Source of the DNA: Maridesulfovibrio ferrireducens
GTDB taxonomy: Bacteria; Desulfobacterota; Desulfovibrionia; Desulfovibrionales; Desulfovibrionaceae
NCBI RefSeq assembly: GCF_900101105.1
Contig: NZ_FNGA01000005.1
Location: 62,001 to 126,000, forward strand
DNA: 64,000 bases
Direction: 5' to 3'
Shown here one piece after another: positions 48,582-57,803 of this stretch. The translations under genes were made by a program, and so were the position numbers. Below the pieces are notes generated by a model, which had not been told where the DNA came from, did no database searches, and saw only the letters and a program-made list of their open reading frames with translations. Position 1 is the first letter of the stretch. The number at the start of each line of letters is the position of its first letter.

Positions 48582-50729
48582 TTATGCCTCCTTTGAAAGG
48601 TCTTCATCTATGATCAAATCTGATTCTTTCCCGGCTGACGGAAGCTCGACTATAGTCATGCGGGCATCCGCGACCAGCGCCTCGTCCGAGCTTACAAGCA
48701 CAGGATTAAATTCAGCTTCATATATCTCAGGAAAATCATCAGCCAGACAAGACATTCTGATCAAAACATCAGTTATTGCATCGAAATCAGCAGGCTCGCT
48801 CCCTCTGACTCCTTTCAACAACATATATGAACGAATTTCGCGCACCATATCTCCGGCATCTTCAACCGAAAGAGGTGCGAGACGAAACGAAATATCTTTT
48901 AAGATCTCAACATAAACACCACCAAGTCCGAACATCAATAAAGGTCCGAACTGATCATCCCTGCGAAAACCGATAATAACTTCCCGTGCGTCTTTTGATG
49001 CCATCTGTTGAACCAGACACCCTGCAATATACGCACTTGGTTTAAGCCGCTGTGCCTGTGCCGTTATCTGCCAGAAAGCATTACGGACTTCTTCCGCAGT
49101 TTTAAGATTCAGCCAAACTCCGTTTACATCCGACTTATGCGAAATATCCGGAGAAGCAATCTTAAGAACTACAGGAAAACCTAGTCTTTCAGCCAAGAGA
49201 GCAGCCTCATCACCGGAACGGGCCAGATCAGATTCAGGAGTGGGCAGACCATATGCAGTAACAATATCCCGGGCCTGAAATTCCACAAGTTCTGAACGTC
49301 CGGAACTTAACGCAGAATCAACAACCTCTCGCGCAGCTTCATAGTCCCGGTCAGGAATTTCAAAGGTTCTTGAGGCGCGCCCTTTCCAGACGGCATATCG
49401 GTACATGCTGTCCATAGCCCTGACCGCCTGCTTCGGAAAATCATAAACCGGAACCCCGGCTGCAGCAAAAACACTTCTGGCTTCTTCACTGTTTTTGCGA
49501 CCCATAAGGCAGCAAAAAACAGGTTTGCAGATTTCAGAAGCACAAGTTGCAACTGTTTCAGCAACTTCTTTGAGATTCATATTCTCTGACGGGGCAATAA
49601 TGACTAGGACACTGTTAATAACCGGATCATGACCGACAACTTTTATGGCCTTGCGATAACGGTCCGCATCAGCTCCCCGCAATAAATCGACAGGATTATA
49701 AATTGAGGCATAACCCGGCAGCATGGGTTGCAATTCTGCGATGGTCGGGGATGAAAAAGAAGGCATACGTAAACCATATTCGCCGCAAGCATCAGCCGCA
49801 AGTATACCGGGACCACCGGCATTTGTGACTATTCCTAAATTAGGACCGAAAGGCAGTTCCTGACAGGAAAAGGCTTTAGCCAGATTGAAGAGTTCTTCCA
49901 GCCTGTCAACTCTGATAATCCCGGACTGACGAAACGCCGCGTCGCAAGCCTGATCAGATCCGGCAATAGCTCCTGTATGAGATGAAGCGGCTCTTGCTCC
50001 GGCGGCAGTTATCCCGGCCTTCATCATAATAATAGGCTTCTTCATAGAAACCTTGACGGCCTGCTCCATAAAGTTACGCCCGTCTGCAATATTTTCCACG
50101 TACCCCAGAATTACTTTAGTTTCCGGGTCATTCCCCAGATATTCAATAATTGAGGCTTCATTTATAACGGCCTTGTTGCCAAGACTTACAAACTTGGAAA
50201 ACCCGACTCCAGCCTCCAGCGCCCAATCAAGAATAGCTACGCATAATGCGCCGGACTGCGAAAAAAATGCGGTTGTTCCGGGCAAAGGATTGCCGGTGGC
50301 AAAGGAAGCGTTTACCCCTCCTGATGAATTAATAAGCCCCAGACAATTGGGGCCAAGCAGAGAAATTCCGTTCTTTTCAGCCAATTCCGTAATTTGTTTT
50401 TCAAGCAGCCATCCTTCACGGCCTACTTCACTGAAACCGGCAGAAATAATTGCAACCGAACGAACTCCTGTTTCAATCAAGTCCTTTAAAACTCCGAGTA
50501 CAGAATCTCGAGGAACAGCTATAACAGCCAAATCCACAGGATGACCTATTTCAGAAGCACTCTTAAAAGCTTTCAGATCGCATATTGTTCCCCCGCGGGG
50601 GTTCACCGGACACAGCTCTCCCTTGTATCCGGCATTTTGAAGATTCGTAAGAATCGTATTCCCGATTTTACCGGAAACAGCCGAAGCGCCTACAACGGCA
50701 ATTGATGATGGAGTAAAAAGACTATCCAA
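48582..50729 (-). CDS. NDP-forming acyl-CoA synthetase, alpha-beta fusion
   Basis: It interconverts acyl-CoA plus ADP and phosphate with acid plus CoA and ATP. The protein has the N-terminal CoA-binding domain (LFTPSSIAVVGASAVSGKIGN), the succinyl-CoA-ligase-like domain with the phosphohistidine segment SSHTGAIAGSDQACDAAFRQ, and a C-terminal ATP-grasp domain (ARSGDEAALLAERLGFPVVLKIASPDISHKSD). The likely start is a TTG at 50729, five nt after GGGAG and 3 codons before LFTP; a GTG 99 nt upstream keeps the frame open but gives an atypical N-terminus. It could make ATP from acetyl-CoA. The Pta-like gene is next. Confidence 0.88.
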   Translation of the reverse strand: MDSLFTPSSIAVVGASAVSGKIGNTILTNLQNAGYKGELCPVNPRGGTICDLKAFKSASEIGHPVDLAVIAVPRDSVLGVLKDLIETGVRSVAIISAGFSEVGREGWLLEKQITELAEKNGISLLGPNCLGLINSSGGVNASFATGNPLPGTTAFFSQSGALCVAILDWALEAGVGFSKFVSLGNKAVINEASIIEYLGNDPETKVILGYVENIADGRNFMEQAVKVSMKKPIIMMKAGITAAGARAASSHTGAIAGSDQACDAAFRQSGIIRVDRLEELFNLAKAFSCQELPFGPNLGIVTNAGGPGILAADACGEYGLRMPSFSSPTIAELQPMLPGYASIYNPVDLLRGADADRYRKAIKVVGHDPVINSVLVIIAPSENMNLKEVAETVATCASEICKPVFCCLMGRKNSEEARSVFAAAGVPVYDFPKQAVRAMDSMYRYAVWKGRASRTFEIPDRDYEAAREVVDSALSSGRSELVEFQARDIVTAYGLPTPESDLARSGDEAALLAERLGFPVVLKIASPDISHKSDVNGVWLNLKTAEEVRNAFWQITAQAQRLKPSAYIAGCLVQQMASKDAREVIIGFRRDDQFGPLLMFGLGGVYVEILKDISFRLAPLSVEDAGDMVREIRSYMLLKGVRGSEPADFDAITDVLIRMSCLADDFPEIYEAEFNPVLVSSDEALVADARMTIVELPSAGKESDLIIDEDLSKEA

Positions 50730-51111
50730 ACTTTCTCCCGAAACCCCTTGAAATATAATAAGAGGGGATATGCGTTTCCTGAGGAAAATGATACGGCAAC
50801 AGAACTTATTCCTGCTGAAGTTTAGCACTCATCCAGTGCAATATCGATCATTTAATCCTTACAGAGGATGAATATAGTCAGAGTACGGTGGTCATTGCAA
50901 GAATTGAACGCACTCCAACCCGATAGAATAGGTAAAAAATTAATAAAATATGAATCTATACTGATTTTATAACAGATTCATATTTATTCAAGCTTCCCCC
51001 CATTGCCCTTAGGTACCATTTGATGATAATAAAATTAATAATTATAAAAACACGATGCGCATATAAAATATTTCTTAGCAAAGAATATACTCAGCTAAAG
51101 AGAGTCAGAAT

Positions 51112-52104
51112 ATGAATAAGGTAAAAAGCAACTCGACGATAGAAGAAAGTTACTGCTCAATTTCAAGCGCTATTTTCAAATTTCTACCTAAAACGGGACT
51201 TCCTTTCTGCTTATATCGAATGAACCCGCAAACCGGGCAGTTTTCACCTGCGACAACTGCGGGAAAAACAATCATTTCTGCTGAAAAACTAAGTATATTC
51301 AATGACTGTGAAAAAGATCTTATTTTTATAAAAAGTACCGACATTTCTGACTGTAAACCGTATTTCGCCACAAATTTAGAAACGGTTATTACCGACATGT
51401 CACATTCGATCTCAGATGAAGATATGGCCCAGATCATTATTGAAGGGCTCAAGGATTCTTCCGTTAAAATTTTTAAAGACTCTCTTAAAAAAAACTTTGA
51501 CTATTTTCATACAACACTGATTGCAGCAGGGGAACTTGTATATAAAAACCCTGACATTATTTGGGACATGCTCCCGCTTCTGTGCAAAGACCACTCTCTA
51601 ACAAACAAATCAATTTCAAACGGCATCATAGGCGCAGGGATATGCCTGCATGGCAGAGAAGGCAAACCTGATCTGGATTCTTTTATGGAATCGCTTATAG
51701 CCTTATTTCTATGTGATATAGGAATGAGCTGTCTGCCGGACTTTGTACTTGGTAAAGAATTTTCCTTAAGCATAGACGAACAAAAGCGCATACGGAATCA
51801 CCCCATCAATTCCGTTGAGATTCTCAGCCTGACACAATCTCTTACCAAAACGTCTCTCAGAGCAATACTTGAACATCATGAGAGAATGGACGGTTCAGGT
51901 TACCCGCGCGGTGTGACATGCGACCAAATTTCATGGCTGGGAAAACTGTGTGGCGCTGTTGATTCTTTTGTGGCAATGACAATGGAGCGTCCCGGGAAAA
52001 AGAGTATGACCACTGTTAACGCTCTAAAAATGCTATACAAAGAATCAGCCCTATATGATCCGAACATTATTTATGCCCTCGAAAAAGTTACCTACAGAGA
52101 ATAA
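51112..52104 (+). CDS. Degenerate HD-GYP domain protein
   Basis: The 330-residue protein has an unrecognised N-terminal half (to about residue 125) and a C-terminal HD-GYP-like domain: KDHSLTNKSISNGIIGAGI, then LIALFLCDIGMSCLPD, then RNHPINSVEILSL and the signature EHHERMDGSGYPRGV. In the HD motif the His is Cys (Cys201-Asp202, CDIG for HDIG) and the next Lys is Met, so the metal site is likely altered and cyclic-di-GMP hydrolysis doubtful. The GYP triad is intact. It overlaps mobA by about 30 nt. It may act as a c-di-GMP sensor (inference). Confidence 0.85.
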   Translation: MNKVKSNSTIEESYCSISSAIFKFLPKTGLPFCLYRMNPQTGQFSPATTAGKTIISAEKLSIFNDCEKDLIFIKSTDISDCKPYFATNLETVITDMSHSISDEDMAQIIIEGLKDSSVKIFKDSLKKNFDYFHTTLIAAGELVYKNPDIIWDMLPLLCKDHSLTNKSISNGIIGAGICLHGREGKPDLDSFMESLIALFLCDIGMSCLPDFVLGKEFSLSIDEQKRIRNHPINSVEILSLTQSLTKTSLRAILEHHERMDGSGYPRGVTCDQISWLGKLCGAVDSFVAMTMERPGKKSMTTVNALKMLYKESALYDPNIIYALEKVTYRE

Positions 52105-52708
52105 AGTAAGCGCAGCCATTTTAGCTGGCGGAGAAGGAAGCCGGATGGGATACAAGGACAAATCGTGCCTTGAGATCTCCGGTGAAAAGATAGTCAGCAG
52201 AATAATTCGTCAACTGTCAGGACTTTTTACCGAAATTTTTGTCATTACCCGAACTCCTGAACATCATACGAATTTAGGAGTCAGACTTGTCGGAGATATT
52301 TATCAGCAGAGAAGTTCCCTTACAGGAATACATGCTGCCATAAGCCATGCTGAAACCGACCATGTTTTCATAACAGCCTGCGACTCACCTTTTCTGAATA
52401 AAAATCTCGTAACAAAGATGCTCTCGCTTCTTTCACCTTCGGACGATGTTCTTATCCCCATACACGATAACTGGAGGTATGAGCCGCTTTGCGCCGTATA
52501 TTCAAAGCGCTGTCTTCCCTTCATTGAAGAAAATCTTAATAATGAAATATTTCAAATCATCAGATTTTTCCCTGAAGTAAAAGTACATGCTGTTGATGCC
52601 GAAATACTTCAGCAACATGATCAGGATCTTGAATCATTTATCAACGTAAACACCCCGGAAGAACTCAGCAAAGCGTGTGAGAGAGCAAAAAAATGCAACA
52701 AGATTTAG
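52073..52708 (+). CDS. mobA: Molybdenum cofactor guanylyltransferase MobA
   Basis: MobA joins GMP to molybdopterin to give the guanine dinucleotide cofactor of formate dehydrogenase-type enzymes. The signature ILAGGEGSRMGYKDKS is at the N-terminus, followed by SSLTGIHAAISHAETDHVFITACDSPF with the metal-binding Asp. The start at 52073 overlaps the HD-GYP gene; an in-frame ATG at 52055 is also possible, and neither has a strong ribosome site, so translational coupling is likely. Ends 16 nt inside moeA. Confidence 0.92.
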   Translation: MPSKKLPTENKVSAAILAGGEGSRMGYKDKSCLEISGEKIVSRIIRQLSGLFTEIFVITRTPEHHTNLGVRLVGDIYQQRSSLTGIHAAISHAETDHVFITACDSPFLNKNLVTKMLSLLSPSDDVLIPIHDNWRYEPLCAVYSKRCLPFIEENLNNEIFQIIRFFPEVKVHAVDAEILQQHDQDLESFINVNTPEELSKACERAKKCNKI

Positions 52709-53934
52709 AAAAAAGCGCAAATTATCCGCAAAACATCACCCGCCGAAAAGCCCTCGAAATTCTTAAAATACAACTTTCGCCGATTATTGAAAAAACCATC
52801 CCCGTGACCGATTGTTGCGGAAGCGTTGCTGCCCAAACCATCTGTTCCGAAATATCCATGCCTGAACATGACCGTTCTGCCATGGACGGTTTTGCTCTCA
52901 CAGCATCCGAAACATCTTCAGCGTCCGTTGACTCGCCTATCATTTTCACGGTTTCAGGAGAAATAAGGCCGTCATCCAGCGGATCTGAAAAAACACGTCC
53001 GAACGGTGCAATAAAAATTTTGACCGGTGGGATCATCCCTCAAGGCTGTGATTCGGTCATCCCCTTTGAGCAGGTGACTATTTCAAGTAATAAAATTTCA
53101 ATATTCTCTCCCGTCCAAGAAGGAGCTTTCATTCGTCCGGCTGGTTCAGATGTTCTACCCGGAGAAACCCTCATCGCTGAAAACACCCATATTTCAGCAT
53201 GCGCGGCAGCCCTTCTGGCATATGCCGGAAAAAACCATATACGTGTGCGTCAGGCTCCATCTATAGCGGTCTTAGCTGTCGGCAACGAACTTTGCGATCC
53301 AACTAAAACAGGCCCGGAAGGATTAATCCCCGCTGACAATCTCATTTTAATGAAAGCATTATGTGAAAGTTGCGGCACTGCCGAAGTGGCCATCTCCACT
53401 TGTGAAAATTCACCTGAAGCAATTGCCGAAGCAATAAAAAGACACTCAGCCTGCGACCTGATCATCACCACAGGGGGAACAGGACCGGGGAACAGAGATT
53501 TTGTTTTTGATTCGATACGCAACGCAGGCGGCACACCGCTATTCAAAGGACTTTCCATACACCCGGCCAAATCAATTTTTGCTTTCAAGCTTCAAGACAC
53601 TGCCATATTAGGACTTCCGGGACCGCCGAATGCGGTTCAATTAGCTTTCCATACGGTTATAAAACCAACTCTCAATATTCTTCTGGGACTACCGGACATC
53701 ATCAGCTCGACTTTCGCAATACTCGGAGCCTCTGTAAAAGGAGCCGAGGAACGCGAAAAACTAATTCTCTGCCATATTATTGAAGAAAACGGTTCAATTA
53801 AGGCGACCCCACTGAATAACCGCAACTTATCTTCAAGAAAATTAATGTGCCTCGCAAACGGCATCATCACAATCGCCCCGAATTCAGGAAAACTTAATGC
53901 TGGGGAACTTGTTCAAATTATCAAAACCGGTTAG
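52693..53934 (+). CDS. moeA: Molybdopterin molybdenumtransferase MoeA
   Basis: MoeA inserts molybdenum into adenylated molybdopterin. The 413-residue protein has SAMDGFALTASE, GAIKILTGGIIPQGCDSVIPFEQV, the MogA/MoeA signature region LIITTGGTGPGNRDFVFD and AILGLPGPPNAVQLAFH, then a C-terminal domain. GAGAG lies upstream of the ATG within mobA. It overlaps mobA by 16 nt, giving a cofactor operon headed by the HD-GYP gene. Confidence 0.95.
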   Translation: MQQDLEKSANYPQNITRRKALEILKIQLSPIIEKTIPVTDCCGSVAAQTICSEISMPEHDRSAMDGFALTASETSSASVDSPIIFTVSGEIRPSSSGSEKTRPNGAIKILTGGIIPQGCDSVIPFEQVTISSNKISIFSPVQEGAFIRPAGSDVLPGETLIAENTHISACAAALLAYAGKNHIRVRQAPSIAVLAVGNELCDPTKTGPEGLIPADNLILMKALCESCGTAEVAISTCENSPEAIAEAIKRHSACDLIITTGGTGPGNRDFVFDSIRNAGGTPLFKGLSIHPAKSIFAFKLQDTAILGLPGPPNAVQLAFHTVIKPTLNILLGLPDIISSTFAILGASVKGAEEREKLILCHIIEENGSIKATPLNNRNLSSRKLMCLANGIITIAPNSGKLNAGELVQIIKTG

Positions 53935-53960
53935 CCGCAACAGGTTTATGACATCAAAAG

Positions 53961-53992
53961 AAAAGGCCTGACTAAAAGTAGTCAGGCCTTTT
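53961..53992. terminator. Bidirectional terminator
   Basis: AAAAGGCCTGACT pairs with AGTCAGGCCTTTT around a short loop, between convergent moeA and the DnaA paralogue. Confidence 0.95.
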
Positions 53993-54023
53993 AAATATCA
54001 ACTTAAATTTTAAAAATAAAATA

Positions 54024-54728
54024 TTAATCTTTTCGGAAGAGCCGCAAAAGCAACTCATCTAAATTATCACCGTTATCTATTGCAAATTCAATTTCTTCTT
54101 CAAGTTCAGCAGCACCGGCTTTCACTTCTGAGACAGTACAATCCATATTCAAAGCAACCTCTTCAGGAGGGATGTCATATCTGGCACACAGGTAGTACAA
54201 GGCCCGTCTGGCCAGAACAGCATGGTCAGTTTCCTGCACCATAATTTCCCTGAAGCTTACAGCAAAAGCCTCTAGAACAGCATCAAGAATTGAATCAAAA
54301 GTTTGTGCTTCAAGTTCAAGCGCCGGCAATGGATCAGCCTCAATCGAACCAGATACATTTATGGACTCAAGCCCATACCGATTATGAACAATAGTTCGCA
54401 ATCGGTTAATACTGCTTAAAATATCTTCAACAGCGTAATAAGCGGTCACATCTGTAATGAATTCACGGCTATTCGGCACACCTTCATCATTCGTACTAAG
54501 TGCGATTGTAACTCCAACCTCAGCGGAAAGCACTTCCTGCGCGGCATCTTTAATCGATCCCAGAAGATGTTCCTGCACCCAGTTCATAACAAATTCATTA
54601 GGCGCAGTAATTTGAACCACACCATCTTCATATCTGGCGGATAAGGGATCAACCCATACCCGAACCAAAATCGGATTTATGCGGACCTTTAATTTCTTTT
54701 TAATCGAATGCCACAAATCGGAATTCAT
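54024..54728 (-). CDS. DnaA paralogue lacking the AAA+ domain (domain I plus degenerate domain IV)
   Basis: This 234-residue protein aligns with the neighbouring DnaA at both ends but not in the middle. Residues 1-75 match DnaA domain I: W..I...L....NP.L..VW..PL.A and APNEFV..WV are shared, with similar length. Residues 144-213 match domain IV (FDSILDAVLEAF, VLARRALYYLCARY, EEEIEFA), but the basic stretch KSRKRQI of DnaA reads QETDHAV and the DNA-binding signature (RRHSTVIKG in DnaA) reads DCTVSEVKAG. No Walker A, Walker B or sensor motif is present; residues 80-140 are of unknown fold. It should keep DnaA/DnaB-type protein contacts but not bind ATP or, probably, DnaA boxes. It is 116 nt downstream of dnaA. 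Confidence 0.85.
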   Translation of the reverse strand: MNSDLWHSIKKKLKVRINPILVRVWVDPLSARYEDGVVQITAPNEFVMNWVQEHLLGSIKDAAQEVLSAEVGVTIALSTNDEGVPNSREFITDVTAYYAVEDILSSINRLRTIVHNRYGLESINVSGSIEADPLPALELEAQTFDSILDAVLEAFAVSFREIMVQETDHAVLARRALYYLCARYDIPPEEVALNMDCTVSEVKAGAAELEEEIEFAIDNGDNLDELLLRLFRKD

Positions 54729-54844
54729 TTCCTACCCCTGAAAGTTTCGTTTCAGTTTAAAACAAGGGGGCTGGTATTACGACAAATCAAAGCCGGATGC
54801 AATGAATATCCTTTAGCAACAAAAACGCATAAAGCGCCGTTCTG

Positions 54845-56194
54845 CTATGGAGTCAAGCGAGCTACGGTATCCTGCAACTGCCTTCCCAAAGGCGTTTGCA
54901 AAGAAATTTCCCGTTCAATATTAGTAATGCCTTTAATGACTGTGGAATGTCTGCGACAAAGCCGGACTCCGATATCTTTCAAAGAGAGTTCGGTATATTT
55001 GCGGGCGAGAAAGAAAGCTGTGTTTCTGGCAAGAACAATCTGACGTTTCCGACTTTTGGAACGTAACTGGTCGGCTGAAAGTTCATAAGAACGACAGATA
55101 TGGTCTACAATTGAATCGTAACTTGGATTTTTATTTTCCAAAGAATAATTTTCAAGAACCTGCCAAGCTAAATCCTGAGTCAAATTTTTGTTGAGCAGTC
55201 TTGCTTTAAGTACGAGGTTCTGCAAACAGCTTTCCAACTGCCTTACATCGGTCGTAATTCGGTCTGCCAGCAGTTCCGAGATAGAATCCGGAACCTGAGT
55301 ACCAAGACGGATAGCTTTGCTTTGTACAATGCGTTTTCTGGTCTCAAAATCAGGAGTGGCTATTACCGCGAGAAGTCCTGAACAAAATCTGGATACAAGC
55401 TGAGGATCAACTTTTTCAAGTTCACGAGGCAGAAAAGAACTTGTCATAACGACTTTTGAACCGCGCAATTGGAGGCATTTCAGAGTTTCGAGAATCTCGT
55501 CCTGCATCTTATGCTTGCCCTGAAAGAAATGAACATCTTCAAGAAGAAGACAGTCAACATTATCTCTGAATTCAGATTTAAATCTTGATATTTCACCTGC
55601 TTTAAGAGCCATTACCATTCTGTTTGCAAACTCTTCTGCTGTAAGGCAGGCAATGGAAACGTGCTGTTTATTACTTGTCGCACAAAGTCCCTTACCTATA
55701 GAATGCAGTAAATGTGTTTTTCCCAGTCCCGGAGTTGAACTCAGGAAAAGCTGATCACCGGGCAACGAGTTATCGCAAAGACTTCTCGAAGCGGCACATG
55801 CCAATTGGTTAGAATCTCCAACGATAAAGTCATCGAAAGAAAAACGCCAGCGCGGCATCTTTTTGGTTACAGCTGGGTGCATCATGGGAAGACCCATGCT
55901 TGTTTGGACCTGTCGAGGGGTTTTAGGGCGAACTAAACCTGCTGGTTTCTCAGCAGATTTTTTAACGCCGACTTCAACCTTCGGACGAGCTCCTAGGACC
56001 TGAGTCCCGGCTTCAGTAATATTGTCTATAAGACGGTCTCTAACCCATGCAGCAACAAATTCATTAGGAGCATATAGCTTAATGGAGTTGTTACTTACTT
56101 CAGCCTTCAAAGGTTTGATCCAAACTTTGAATAGACCGGGGTTAAGACCCTTCTCAAGAAAATTTAAAATTTTATTCCAGCTGTCTGTCATCAT
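54845..56194 (-). CDS. dnaA: Chromosomal replication initiator DnaA
   Basis: The 449-residue protein has domain I (residues 1-75), a linker (75-112), the AAA+ domain with Walker A GLGKTH (156-161) and Walker B LLLEDVHF, the arginine-finger region, and domain IV with ADQLRSKSRKRQIVLARNTAFFLARKYTELSLKDIG and the DNA-binding signature RRHSTVIKGI (usual DHTTVIHA). It should bind DnaA boxes and open the origin. No dnaN or gyrB follows; an AAA+-less paralogue does. Start codon is ATG (either of two adjacent); no strong ribosome site is visible. Confidence 0.96.
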   Translation of the reverse strand: MMTDSWNKILNFLEKGLNPGLFKVWIKPLKAEVSNNSIKLYAPNEFVAAWVRDRLIDNITEAGTQVLGARPKVEVGVKKSAEKPAGLVRPKTPRQVQTSMGLPMMHPAVTKKMPRWRFSFDDFIVGDSNQLACAASRSLCDNSLPGDQLFLSSTPGLGKTHLLHSIGKGLCATSNKQHVSIACLTAEEFANRMVMALKAGEISRFKSEFRDNVDCLLLEDVHFFQGKHKMQDEILETLKCLQLRGSKVVMTSSFLPRELEKVDPQLVSRFCSGLLAVIATPDFETRKRIVQSKAIRLGTQVPDSISELLADRITTDVRQLESCLQNLVLKARLLNKNLTQDLAWQVLENYSLENKNPSYDSIVDHICRSYELSADQLRSKSRKRQIVLARNTAFFLARKYTELSLKDIGVRLCRRHSTVIKGITNIEREISLQTPLGRQLQDTVARLTP

Positions 56195-56970
56195 GGAGCG
56201 ATAACTAAGACAAAGGACATCAATACATCAACTCGCAATATAGCACTGGTCACCCGATGTTTGAGTCTTCTTTTTCTACAAGATAAACTACTGTATTATT
56301 GATGATTTTTAACTATACAAGCGTTTATGGCTGGATATTTAAAATTCTGAAAACCTGCGTGTTTCTAAGGCTCCCGAGTGTCAACATCATTTTTATCAAC
56401 ACCTGTTGAAAACTTTTTAAACAGCTACAAATCAATTTATCTCGATTTTTCAAAGAATTTCGCTTTTTCTCTCGTTGTAGGTAAAATATCTTCTCATTAT
56501 TATCATTTTGAACTTATACTGATAAAACATTTTATCACCTTGTAAAATTCTAATATAATTGAATAATTAGAAAATAACGCCATAAATCAGCATATCTTAT
56601 AAAAAACAATCTTTAAATAACAGTGCGCTAAACCCAATAAAACAAAGGGCTGACAGATTTCGGACTTTAGAACATTTGTCAACTTACTGATTTAATTGAA
56701 TTTACATTCACTTGACATCGCTAAAGGCATACAAATCAAAGGATCATGGGCATATAGATTTACACCAATCAATTTTAAACAAAAGTCTATCCACACCATA
56801 AATTTTATTTAGACAACACTATGCTGCGATTGCACACCCATCCAGTATGATTAAAACGACAAAAATGGTATTTCAACTAACAAAATTGCTAAAAAATCAA
56901 AAAAATGACGTTTGATTATCTTTTGCGAATAATAATCAAAAATATTTAATTAAAAATGAAAACAGCCCAA
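56195..56970. other. AT-rich non-coding region upstream of dnaA, candidate origin-like sequence
   Basis: Together with the thyX terminator this makes an 865-bp non-coding gap, one of the longest here. DnaA-box-like sites: TTATCAACA at 56393-56401, TGTTGAAAA at 56404-56412 (facing each other, giving TCAACA-CC-TGTTGA) and CTATCCACA at 56787-56795, each with one or two mismatches to TTATNCACA. A very AT-rich block lies at 56880-56960 with a 9-bp inverted repeat TTTGATTAT / ATAATCAAA (56911-56919, 56932-56940). It at least holds the dnaA promoter. Confidence 0.4.
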
Positions 56971-57004
56971 AACAAAAAAACCTGCCCAAAAATATGGGCA
57001 GGTT
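56971..57004 (-). terminator. Terminator of thyX
   Basis: AACCTGCCCA pairs with TGGGCAGGTT, followed on the minus strand by a run of T. A second weak inverted repeat lies at about 57013-57050. Confidence 0.9.
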
Positions 57005-57059
57005 CAGTATAAGCTATATGCCTTTTATTTTTTTAGGCATGCTATATATAATGTAGAGA

Positions 57060-57803
57060 TTACTTTTTCGCAGTCAGCTCTTTTAAAGTTGGATATTTAC
57101 CGCAAGCAAATTTTTCAGCCTCTGGGCAATAACCCAATTGCTCACACCTTGCTCCGCCGTTGCGGAATATTGCAGGAAGACTTTCCTTACAAAGCTTCAA
57201 CATTTTATCGGCCATAATGCGAACTTCCCACTGCGCCCTCTGGCAACAGCGCAAATTAAAAAAGTGCATAAGCGAACGGCAATTCATGGTTATCACTATT
57301 TTCGTTTCAGCAGCCTGAGGAAGCACAAATCTGGCATCTTCATTAGCTTTGCTTTCACGCCCGGCTGCAACGAGAATCTCGCGCAAATCTTTATATGCGC
57401 TGCCGACTTCTTCCATAAACTTTTCAAAACGTTCACGAGCTTCGGGAATTTTCTTTATTGCCGGAGGAATTATGTAATCCATATCATTCTCAGTAACGTA
57501 GCGCTGGCTCTGCTGCGAATAGGACGCTATGCGATGCCTGACTATCTGATGAGAACAAGCTCTTGAGATACCCTCAATTGCAAACGTAAAGCTGACATGT
57601 TCAATAGGGCTGTCATGCCCGGATTCAAGAATAGCGGAAACAAAGGCATCCTGCTTATCCTTAGCAATCTCGCCGCTTATAAGTCTTGGCCACATATCGG
57701 CAGTAAACCCTGCGTGATAGCACTGCCTGAACGATGCGTATATCAGTTCAAGGGCATTAGGGGTCATGGATAACAACTCTACTCGTAAATCTTTCTCAGG
57801 CAT
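57060..57803 (-). CDS. thyX: Flavin-dependent thymidylate synthase ThyX
   Basis: ThyX methylates dUMP to dTMP using methylenetetrahydrofolate and FADH2. The 247-residue protein carries the ThyX motif RHRIASYSQQSQRY and the conserved CRSLMHFFNLRCCQRAQWEVR, plus HDSPIEHVSFTF. Length is normal. GGAGCTCAT precedes the ATG. It is a single gene with its own terminator, adjacent to the dnaA upstream region; its role in dTTP supply fits that position but may be chance. Confidence 0.97.
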   Translation of the reverse strand: MPEKDLRVELLSMTPNALELIYASFRQCYHAGFTADMWPRLISGEIAKDKQDAFVSAILESGHDSPIEHVSFTFAIEGISRACSHQIVRHRIASYSQQSQRYVTENDMDYIIPPAIKKIPEARERFEKFMEEVGSAYKDLREILVAAGRESKANEDARFVLPQAAETKIVITMNCRSLMHFFNLRCCQRAQWEVRIMADKMLKLCKESLPAIFRNGGARCEQLGYCPEAEKFACGKYPTLKELTAKK

